Both the position numbers and the translations under genes were made by a program. From Pseudomonadota bacterium (GTDB taxonomy: Bacteria > Pseudomonadota > Alphaproteobacteria > Rhodospirillales > 2-02-FULL-58-16): a DNA stretch of 12,207 nt. The notes below the pieces were generated by a model, which worked only from the letters and a program-made list of their open reading frames with translations, made no database searches and was not told where the DNA came from. This document shows positions 6,521 to 12,207 of the stretch, one piece after another. The stretch lies in NCBI GenBank assembly GCA_022560215.1, contig JADFTO010000059.1, positions 1 to 12,207 on the forward strand, written 5' to 3'. Positions within the stretch are counted from its first letter, which is position 1. Each line of letters begins with the position of its first letter.

Positions 6521-7525
6521 ATGAAAATCTGCATCGTCGGCGCCGGCGCCATCGGCGGGCTGATGGGCGCCAAATTCGCCCTGGCGGGCGAGGACGTAAC
6601 CCTCATCGACCAAGGCGCGCACCTGGCTGCGATCCGGGACAAGGGCCTTAAGCTGATCTGGGACGGCGAGCACGTCATATCCGACGTCAAGGCCACGGAC
6701 AGCCTGGAAGAGGCGGGGCCGCAGGATCTCGTGGTCCTCGCCGTGAAGGCCCATTACCTTGAATCGGTGGCGCCCAGGATACCGTCCGTGACGGGGCCCG
6801 GGACCATGATCCTGACGGTGCAGAACGGCATCCCCTGGTGGTACTTCCACAACCACGGGGGGCCTTTCGACGGGCGTCGTCTGGAGTCCCTGGATCCCGA
6901 CGGGGTGCTGGAAAAATACATCGACGGCGACCGCATCATCGGCTGCGTCGTCTACCCGGCGGGCGACGTGCCCGAGCCCGGCGTCATCCGCCACGTGGAG
7001 GGCGACCGCTTCCCCATCGGGGAGCTGGACGGCACGGAAAGCGAGCGTGCGAAGACCCTCTACGACGTCCTCGTCAAGGCCGGGTTCAGGTCGCGCATCC
7101 TCGACGACATCCGCTCCGAGATCTGGCTCAAGGCATGGGGGAACCTGTCCTTCAACCCGATCAGCGCCTTGACCCACGCCACCCTGGAGGAAATCTGCCG
7201 CACCCCCGACACCCGCAAGCTGGCCGAGGCCATGATGAGGGAGTCCCAGGACATCGCCGAAAAACTGGGCGTCACCTTCCGCCACACCATCGAAAAAAGG
7301 ATCGCCGGCGCCGAAAGCGTCGGCGCCCACAAGACCTCCATGCTCCAGGACGTCGAGGTCGGGCGGTCCCTGGAAATCGAGGCCCTGATCGGGGCCATCC
7401 TGGAACTGGGGAAACTGACCGAAACCCCGTCGCCCTCCATCGCGGCCGTCTATGCCTGCGTCAAGCTCCTCAACAAGGTCTTGATCCGGGAAGGGAGGGG
7501 CATCGGAATCCACGCCGCCGCCTGA
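6521..7525 (+). CDS. Ketopantoate reductase (PanE/ApbA) family 2-oxoacid reductase / 2-hydroxyacid dehydrogenase
   Basis: The 334-residue protein has a Rossmann N-terminus with VGAGAIGG (6-13) and a helical C-terminal domain. PanE active-site positions are all present: N102 in QNG, K204 and N208 in LKAWGNLSFNP, S273 in HKTSMLQDVE, and E285 (compare E. coli N98, K176, N180, S244, E256). The family reduces 2-oxoacids to 2-hydroxyacids with NAD(P)H. True PanE is about 300 residues. This protein is longer, partly because of residues about 105-140 (WWYFHNHGG onward). It sits in a carboxylate-catabolism cluster, so a role in CoA biosynthesis is unlikely. Interconversion of a 2-oxoacid with the 2-hydroxyacid used by the lyase is inferred. 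GGAGG at 6511-6515 fixes ATG 6521; a GTG at 6509 is a poorer choice. Confidence 0.88.
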   Translation: MKICIVGAGAIGGLMGAKFALAGEDVTLIDQGAHLAAIRDKGLKLIWDGEHVISDVKATDSLEEAGPQDLVVLAVKAHYLESVAPRIPSVTGPGTMILTVQNGIPWWYFHNHGGPFDGRRLESLDPDGVLEKYIDGDRIIGCVVYPAGDVPEPGVIRHVEGDRFPIGELDGTESERAKTLYDVLVKAGFRSRILDDIRSEIWLKAWGNLSFNPISALTHATLEEICRTPDTRKLAEAMMRESQDIAEKLGVTFRHTIEKRIAGAESVGAHKTSMLQDVEVGRSLEIEALIGAILELGKLTETPSPSIAAVYACVKLLNKVLIREGRGIGIHAAA

Positions 7526-7560
7526 TCCCGCTCTAACGGGAGACCAGGGGACATCGGTTC

Positions 7561-7947
7561 TTGAGAGTCCAGGACAAGGCTTGGCGGGACTTCGTCAAAT
7601 GGTGCGCCGCCCGGAGCCTCGGCTCCCTGCCGGCCCACCCCTGGACCGTCGCCGCCTATGCCCGCACCTTGGAGGCCCGGCACCGCCATCTTGCCATCGT
7701 CAAGCGGGTCAAGGCCATCGCCCGGGCCCATCTCCTGTCGGGCCTGGCGCCCCCCGACAAGCACCCGCTGGTGAAACGGACCCTGCGCATGATCCGCATG
7801 CGGCGCCGGCACCGGCTGGCCGCCCTGTTCAGGGCGCAAGACTTCCTCGGCCCCGCCGCCGGTGGCGCCGCCCCCGCGCCGGCCGGGAAAAGGGGGCGCA
7901 AGCGGGGACTGCGGGCCAGCCCGAGACTGGTTTCCCGCCGCCCGTGA
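7561..7947 (+). CDS. Orphan tyrosine-recombinase N-terminal (SAM-like, core-binding) domain protein
   Basis: The product has 128 residues. Residues 1-80 resemble the helical core-binding domain of tyrosine recombinases: an AWRDFVKWCAARSLGSLPA opening, then TVAAYARTLEARH, a KRVKAIARAH helix, and HPLVKRTLRMI. Residues 80-128 are a basic, Ala/Pro/Arg-rich tail. The catalytic domain with its Arg-His-Arg-Tyr set is absent, and no continuation is seen before the convergent peptidase gene. The start must be TTG 7561: an in-frame stop lies at 7534-7536 and no ATG or GTG is near. AGGGG at 7546-7550 lies 10 nt upstream. It could be a decayed integrase or a stand-alone DNA-binding protein. Codon use looks like that of its neighbours, which argues against very recent decay. 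The fold assignment is from pattern only. Confidence 0.6.
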   Translation: MRVQDKAWRDFVKWCAARSLGSLPAHPWTVAAYARTLEARHRHLAIVKRVKAIARAHLLSGLAPPDKHPLVKRTLRMIRMRRRHRLAALFRAQDFLGPAAGGAAPAPAGKRGRKRGLRASPRLVSRRP

Positions 7948-7970
7948 GGGGAAAGGGGCGCCGGCCTGCC

Positions 7971-9026
7971 TCACTCGATGGTGATTTCGCGGACGATGGA
8001 ATAGGTCTCGCCCCCCTCGCGGACCAGCTTGACCTGGCCCCGGTAGACGCCCGGGGCCCAGAGGAGGGCCTTCCGCCCGGTGCCGGCGGCGGCGAATTGG
8101 CGGGCGCGGGTTTTTTTTATGGTTATGCTTTTTTGGAAGACCTTGGACTCGCCGGGGCCGGTGATGATGAAATTCAGCCTGTCGCCCTTCCGCACCCGGA
8201 ACATGTCCACCCAGAGGACCAGGGCCGGCGCCATGCGTGAAAAAGTCTTTTCCCGGTAACGGCCGTCACGTGCTCCTTCCTGATCGGGCTTGGTTGTGGC
8301 GAAGCCGGCGGAATAGAGGGCCGTCGGCCTGTAGGGCAGCTTCGCCAGCACGTCCGCCTTCCAAAGGGGGTCCTCGCCCGGGCCGCATTCGTCCTTGCGG
8401 GCGAGGCCGACGAAGGGATCGACGATTTCCTTGCCCTTGCGCACGGTCAGGTGCAGGTGGGGGAATGAGGTGGCGCCCGACAGCCCGACCAGTCCGATGG
8501 GCTGGCCGGCCGTGACCTCCTCGCCCTTCATGACGGCGATGCTGCCCTTCAGCATGTGGCAGTACTGGGTGTCCCAGCCGCCGCCATGGCTGATGCGGAC
8601 GCCGTTGCCGCAGTCCTTGCCCTTCAGCGCCTTGAGCCCGCCGGCCTCGCGGACGTCGATGTCCGCCATGCCGTCGCGGACGCCAACCACCCGGCCCGGC
8701 GCCGCCGCCAGGACGGGGACGCCGGCGCGCATGGCGGCCTTGTCCCGGATGGCGATGTCGGTGCCCTTGTGGCGGCTGACCGTGGCGCTGGTTCCGTTGT
8801 AGGTGGCCTTGCCGCAGGCGTAGTCGCGGATGCCCTTGGTCGGGTCGTGGTCCACGTAACTGGGGATCCAGCAGGACAAGCCCGGCGTGCACTCGAGCGG
8901 AAAGTCCAGTTTCAGGGTTTCCGCCGCAGCCGCCGGCGCGGGCATGAGCCAGGCGGCCAACAGGGCCGCCGCCCAGGCCGCCTCTCTTGGGCTCGAGGGA
9001 CATCCCATCGCCATCGGTGAATCCAT
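7971..9026 (-). CDS. Secreted M23 (LytM/LysM-associated type) family metallopeptidase
   Basis: The 351-residue protein has an N-terminal signal sequence: a hydrophobic stretch at about 17-30, then PAPAAAAE with likely cleavage near residue 35. Zinc-site motifs are HKGTD (H86, D90), QYCHM (H157) and FPHLHL (H190, H192), as in Gly-Gly endopeptidases of family M23. These cut peptidoglycan cross-links in the periplasm. The mature part has six cysteines (46, 52, 71, 139, 156, 213), suggesting disulfides. Residues about 240-351 form an extra beta-rich C-terminal region of unknown function. Two A-runs lie in the coding strand, opposite 8111-8118 and 8129-8134. The ATG at 9026 is the first possible start; ATGs at 9014 and 9008 are alternatives, and the ribosome site is weak. 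The gene is divergent from ribF and convergent with the small gene ending at 7947. Confidence 0.9.
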   Translation of the reverse strand: MDSPMAMGCPSSPREAAWAAALLAAWLMPAPAAAAETLKLDFPLECTPGLSCWIPSYVDHDPTKGIRDYACGKATYNGTSATVSRHKGTDIAIRDKAAMRAGVPVLAAAPGRVVGVRDGMADIDVREAGGLKALKGKDCGNGVRISHGGGWDTQYCHMLKGSIAVMKGEEVTAGQPIGLVGLSGATSFPHLHLTVRKGKEIVDPFVGLARKDECGPGEDPLWKADVLAKLPYRPTALYSAGFATTKPDQEGARDGRYREKTFSRMAPALVLWVDMFRVRKGDRLNFIITGPGESKVFQKSITIKKTRARQFAAAGTGRKALLWAPGVYRGQVKLVREGGETYSIVREITIE

Positions 9027-9094
9027 AGCAATTCCGGGGCCCGAATGAAACGGCTGACTTTCGCCGTGGCCGCCGCCCCCGGCGAATGTATCCC

Positions 9095-9123
9095 TTGCCG
9101 CCCCCCGTTTTGGTCCCTACATT
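9095..9123 (+). promoter_or_regulatory. Candidate promoter for ribF-ileS
   Basis: TTGCCG (9095-9100) and TACATT (9118-9123) are spaced by exactly 17 bp, each matching the sigma-70 consensus at 4 of 6 positions. Transcription would begin near 9130, giving a short leader before ATG 9146. The 119-bp region between the peptidase start and ribF must also hold the peptidase promoter on the other strand, which I could not pick out. No FMN riboswitch fits in this space. Confidence 0.4.
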
Positions 9124-9145
9124 GCGCCCCGGAAACGGGAGCCTT

Positions 9146-10093
9146 ATGCGGATTTTTCGCCATTATTCGGACTTGCCCACGGAAACGCGGGGCGCGGCGG
9201 TCGCCGTCGGCAACTTCGACGGCCTGCACCTCGGGCACCGGGCGGTGATCGGCGAGGCCGGGGTCATCGCCCGGGCGGCGGGGCTGCCCTGGGCGGTGCT
9301 CACCTTCGAGCCCCACCCGAGGCGCATCTTCAATCCGGACGCCGATCCTTTTCGCCTGACGCCATTGCGCTGCAAGGCTCGGCTGGTGGAGGAAATGGGC
9401 GTGGACTGCATGATCGTTCTGCGCTTCGACCGTGAATTCTCCAAGCGAGGCGCGGAATCCTTCGTCCGCGACGTGCTGGTCGACGGCCTCGGCGCCGCCC
9501 ACGTGGTGTCCGGCTATGACTTCGTCTTCGGCCACCGGCGCAAGGGAAACTGCGAGCTGCTCCTGCGCATGGGAAAGGAGCACGGATTCGGGGTCACCGC
9601 CCAGCAGGCGCTCGAGGACGAAAATGGGGAGGTCTATTCATCGACCCGGGCGCGCGATTTCCTGAGGGGCGCCGACCCCGTCGCCGCCAGCCGGGTGCTG
9701 GGCCGCCCGTTCGAGATCGAGGGCCGGGTGGTGCCGGGCGACGGTCGCGGGCAAGCCCTCGGTTATCCGACGGCGAACGTCTGCCTCGGCGACTATCTCA
9801 GGCCCGCCGTCGGCATTTACGCCGTCCGCGCCGGCCTCGAAAAGGGGCCCTGGCACGACGGGGCCGCCAGCCTCGGCTACCGGCCCACCTTCGGCGGGGA
9901 GGACCTGGTTCTGGAAGTCCACCTGTTCGATTTCCACGGCGACCTCTACGGCCGGCGCCTGCGCGTGAACATGGTCGAGTACCTGCGCGCGGAAGAGAAA
10001 TTCGACGGCATCGGCCCCCTGAAGGCTAAAATGGCCGAGGACTGCGCCCGCGCGCGGCGGATCTTGCGGCGGCGGTTCCTGGCCTCGGCGTGA
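9146..10093 (+). CDS. ribF: Bifunctional riboflavin kinase / FAD synthetase
   Basis: The enzyme phosphorylates riboflavin to FMN and adenylylates FMN to FAD in the cytoplasm. The 315-residue length is normal. The N-terminal nucleotidyltransferase domain carries GNFDGLHLGH (22-31), GYDFVFGHRRKGN (123-135) and SSTRAR (165-170). The C-terminal flavokinase domain carries PTAN (208-211), YRPTFGG (245-251) and LEVHLFDF with the likely catalytic base E257, then GDLYG (265-269). The usual Asn ahead of the Gly-x-Arg-Pro-Thr segment is replaced by ASLGYRPT, a small variation. The ATG at 9146 has CGGGA at 9136-9140. An upstream in-frame ATG at 9086 would add 20 residues with no family counterpart. ileS follows after 16 bp, so the two are surely cotranscribed, as in many proteobacteria. 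Confidence 0.96.
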   Translation: MRIFRHYSDLPTETRGAAVAVGNFDGLHLGHRAVIGEAGVIARAAGLPWAVLTFEPHPRRIFNPDADPFRLTPLRCKARLVEEMGVDCMIVLRFDREFSKRGAESFVRDVLVDGLGAAHVVSGYDFVFGHRRKGNCELLLRMGKEHGFGVTAQQALEDENGEVYSSTRARDFLRGADPVAASRVLGRPFEIEGRVVPGDGRGQALGYPTANVCLGDYLRPAVGIYAVRAGLEKGPWHDGAASLGYRPTFGGEDLVLEVHLFDFHGDLYGRRLRVNMVEYLRAEEKFDGIGPLKAKMAEDCARARRILRRRFLASA

Positions 10094-10109
10094 GGGCGCG
10101 GACGGACCC

Positions 10110-12207
10110 ATGAGCGTGGACTACAAATCGACGATTTTCCTGCCCCGCACCGACTTTCCCATGAAGGCGGGGTTGCCTGAGCGCGAGCCCAAGACCCTCG
10201 AGCGCTGGCAGGAGGACGGGCTTTACTCCAAGCTGCGCCAGGCGAGCCGGGGGCGGGAGAAATTCATCCTCCACGACGGCCCGCCCTACGCCAACGGACA
10301 CCTGCACATCGGCACGTCCCTCAACAAGATCCTCAAGGACGTGATCAACCGCTCCCAGCAGATGATGGGCCGGGACGCCAACTACGTTCCGGGCTGGGAT
10401 TGCCACGGCCTGCCCATCGAGTGGAAGATCGAGGAAAAATACCGCAAGAAGAAGAAAGACAAGGACGAGGTGCCCCTCATCGAGTTCCGGAAGGAATGCC
10501 GGGAATTCGCCGAGCATTGGATCGATGTCCAGCGCGAGGAGTTCAAGCGTCTCGGCGTCATCGGCGACTGGGACAACCCCTACACCACCATGAGCTTCGC
10601 CGCCGAGGCCCAGATCGTGCGCGAGATGGGCAAGTTCCTGATGGACGGCTCGCTCTACAAGGGCGCCAAGCCGGTGATGTGGTCGCCGGTGGAAAAGACG
10701 GCCCTGGCGGAAGCCGAGATCGAATACCACGACCATACCTCGATAACCGTTTACGTGCGGTTTCCGGTCATCGCCGGGCCGCCGCAGTTCATGGGCGCGG
10801 ATATCGTCATCTGGACGACGACGCCGTGGACCATGCCCGGCAACCGCGCCGTCGCCTTTGGCCCGGACATCGATTACTGGGGCATCGAGGTCACCAAGGC
10901 GGATGAGGACAGCCTCGTCGCCCCGGGCGATAAATTCATTGTTGCGTCGGCGCGCTACCCCGTTTTCGAAAAGGAAGTGAAGATCGATAAGCCCAATGTG
11001 TTCTGGGAAGGTAAGGGACGCGAACTGGAACGAGTTGTCTGCGCCCATCCACTCAGGGGCCAGGGCTACGATTTCGACGTGCCGGCGCTCCCCGCCGGTT
11101 TCGTCACCACCGAGGAAGGCACTGGCATCGTCCACATCGCGCCGGGGCACGGGTCCGACGACTGGGAACTGGGCATGGCCAACGGCATCGAGGTGCCCGA
11201 GACCGTCGGCGAGGACGGCTGTTTCTTCGATCACGTGCCGTTGTTCGCCGGCAAGCACGTGTTCAAGGTCAACGGCGAGGTCGCCGACACCATTGAAGCC
11301 GCCGGCGGCTTGTTGGCGCGGGGGCAACTGGTCCACAGCTATCCCCATTCCTGGCGCTCCAAGGCGCCGCTGATCTTCCGCAACACGCCGCAATGGTTCA
11401 TCTCCATGGAAACCACGGGACTCAGGAAGAAAGCGCTGGAAGCCATCACCCAAACCCGTTTCATTCCCCCGTCGGGGCAGAAACGCCTCCGCGGCATGAT
11501 CTCCGAACGCCCCGACTGGTGCGTCTCGCGCCAGCGGGCCTGGGGGGTGCCGATCACGGTCTTCGTCGACAAGAAGACGGGCGAGCCCTTGCGCGACCAG
11601 GGTGTGCTCGACCGCGTCGTCGAGGCGGTGGAGGCGGAAGGGGCGGACGCCTGGTATACCTCCGATCCGTCCCGGTTCCTGGGCCCCGATCACGCGGCGG
11701 AGGATTTCGACCAGGTCATGGACATCCTCGACGTGTGGTTCGATTCGGGCTGCACACACAGCTTCGTCCTGGAGACCCGTCCCGATCTCCAGTGGCCGGC
11801 GTCGCTCTACCTTGAAGGCACCGACCAGCACCGGGGCTGGTTCCACTCCTCCCTGCTCGAATCCTGCGGCACCCGGGGCCGGGCGCCTTACCAGGCGGTG
11901 CTCACCCACGGTTTCGTCATGGGCGATGACGGCCAGAAAATGTCCAAGTCCCTAGGCAACAACGTCAATCCCCTGGAAGTCGTGAACAAATACGGCGCCG
12001 ACATCCTGAGCCTTTGGGTGGTGGGCTCGGATTATTCCGAGGATCTCCGCATCGGCCCGGAAATCCTGAAAAGCAGCGCCGACATCTACCGCCGGCTCAG
12101 GAATACGCTGCGCTACCTGTTGGGCAACCTGACCGGGTTCGGCGAAAGCGACCGCCTGGGCACGGACGACATGCCGGAACTGGAGCGCTGGGTTCTGCAC
12201 CGGCTCT
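10110..12207 (+). CDS. ileS: Isoleucyl-tRNA synthetase (5' part, runs off the window)
   Basis: The reading frame is open from ATG 10110 to the window end, giving 699 residues of a protein usually about 900-950 long. It charges tRNA-Ile with isoleucine and edits misactivated valine. Class I motifs are clear: HGPPYANGHLHIG-type region with HIGT at 66-69 in place of HIGH, PGWDCHGLPIEW (about 96-107), TTTPWTMPGN and GTGIVHIAPGHG of the editing domain, WCVSRQRAWGVP, DVWFDSG, and KMSKS at 610-614 (11937-11951). The N-terminus (MSVDYKSTIFLPRTDFPMKAG) is typical of alphaproteobacterial IleRS, as I recall them. Missing are the rest of the anticodon-binding domain and any C-terminal zinc region. The ribosome binding site is weak (ACGGAC just upstream), consistent with coupling to ribF. 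Confidence 0.97.
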   Translation, partial: MSVDYKSTIFLPRTDFPMKAGLPEREPKTLERWQEDGLYSKLRQASRGREKFILHDGPPYANGHLHIGTSLNKILKDVINRSQQMMGRDANYVPGWDCHGLPIEWKIEEKYRKKKKDKDEVPLIEFRKECREFAEHWIDVQREEFKRLGVIGDWDNPYTTMSFAAEAQIVREMGKFLMDGSLYKGAKPVMWSPVEKTALAEAEIEYHDHTSITVYVRFPVIAGPPQFMGADIVIWTTTPWTMPGNRAVAFGPDIDYWGIEVTKADEDSLVAPGDKFIVASARYPVFEKEVKIDKPNVFWEGKGRELERVVCAHPLRGQGYDFDVPALPAGFVTTEEGTGIVHIAPGHGSDDWELGMANGIEVPETVGEDGCFFDHVPLFAGKHVFKVNGEVADTIEAAGGLLARGQLVHSYPHSWRSKAPLIFRNTPQWFISMETTGLRKKALEAITQTRFIPPSGQKRLRGMISERPDWCVSRQRAWGVPITVFVDKKTGEPLRDQGVLDRVVEAVEAEGADAWYTSDPSRFLGPDHAAEDFDQVMDILDVWFDSGCTHSFVLETRPDLQWPASLYLEGTDQHRGWFHSSLLESCGTRGRAPYQAVLTHGFVMGDDGQKMSKSLGNNVNPLEVVNKYGADILSLWVVGSDYSEDLRIGPEILKSSADIYRRLRNTLRYLLGNLTGFGESDRLGTDDMPELERWVLHRL

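Noticed and set aside
7944..7974. Inverted repeat GTGAGG/CCTCAC between the convergent genes as a bidirectional terminator
   Set aside because: The stem is only 6 bp with a 19-nt loop, there is no T-tract on either side, and the arms coincide with the two stop-codon regions. It is too weak to call.
8073..8118. Possible plus-strand terminator: GC-rich sequence followed by T8 inside the peptidase gene
   Set aside because: The T-run is good, but the upstream arms (CCGCCC and GGGCGCGG) pair only with several bulges. The region is coding on the other strand, so it is more simply explained by AAA/Lys codons.
9045..9248. Small plus-strand frame (67 codons) starting in the divergent region
   Set aside because: It overlaps the ribF start in another frame, its later part is a shadow of ribF, and no ribosome binding site or motif supports it.
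10026..11909. Long open frame on the minus strand (627 codons) opposite ribF/ileS
   Set aside because: It is an antisense shadow of the GC-rich ileS gene. The plus-strand frame encodes an unmistakable IleRS, while the minus-strand product has no recognisable domain and is biased in composition.

Overview
The window is GC-rich (roughly two thirds G+C by eye) and densely coded. It looks like part of an alphaproteobacterial chromosome, probably from the Rhodospirillales or a relative. The main evidence is a riboflavin kinase/FAD synthetase gene (ribF) immediately followed by ileS, whose product has the N-terminal sequence style common in that group. The genus cannot be fixed from the sequence alone.

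Positions 1-7525 hold a same-strand catabolic cluster. It begins with the end of a tctB-like gene and a complete tctA, the membrane parts of a tripartite tricarboxylate transporter. The solute-binding protein gene tctC presumably lies upstream. Two hairpins fill the tctB-tctA gap. Next comes a GntR/FCD regulator whose promoter carries a perfect 15-bp palindrome. Then follow four enzymes: a thiamine-diphosphate lyase of the 2-hydroxyacyl-CoA lyase/oxalyl-CoA decarboxylase group, a close relative of formyl-CoA:oxalate CoA-transferase (frc), a fumarylacetoacetate-hydrolase-family protein, and a ketopantoate-reductase-family dehydrogenase. The inferred logic is carboxylate import, CoA activation by the transferase, C-C cleavage by the lyase releasing formyl-CoA, and re-use of formyl-CoA as the CoA donor for the next substrate. 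This resembles the oxalate pathway (frc/oxc). However, the lyase lacks the Tyr-Glu pair of oxalyl-CoA decarboxylase and has a 2-hydroxyacyl-CoA-lyase-like segment, so a 2-hydroxy acid is a plausible substrate instead of oxalate, or in addition to it.

Positions 7561-7947 hold a small TTG-initiated gene. It resembles only the N-terminal DNA-binding (SAM-like) domain of tyrosine recombinases and has no catalytic domain. It sits between the catabolic cluster and the housekeeping block. Convergent to it, on the minus strand (7971-9026), is a secreted M23 metallopeptidase. A 119-bp divergent region then leads into ribF (9146-10093) and ileS (10110 to the window end, 699 codons visible, reading frame intact).

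No tRNA, rRNA, CRISPR array, insertion sequence or clear intrinsic terminator was recognised. No gene-free stretch exceeds 300 bases; the longest is the 157-bp gap before the regulator.
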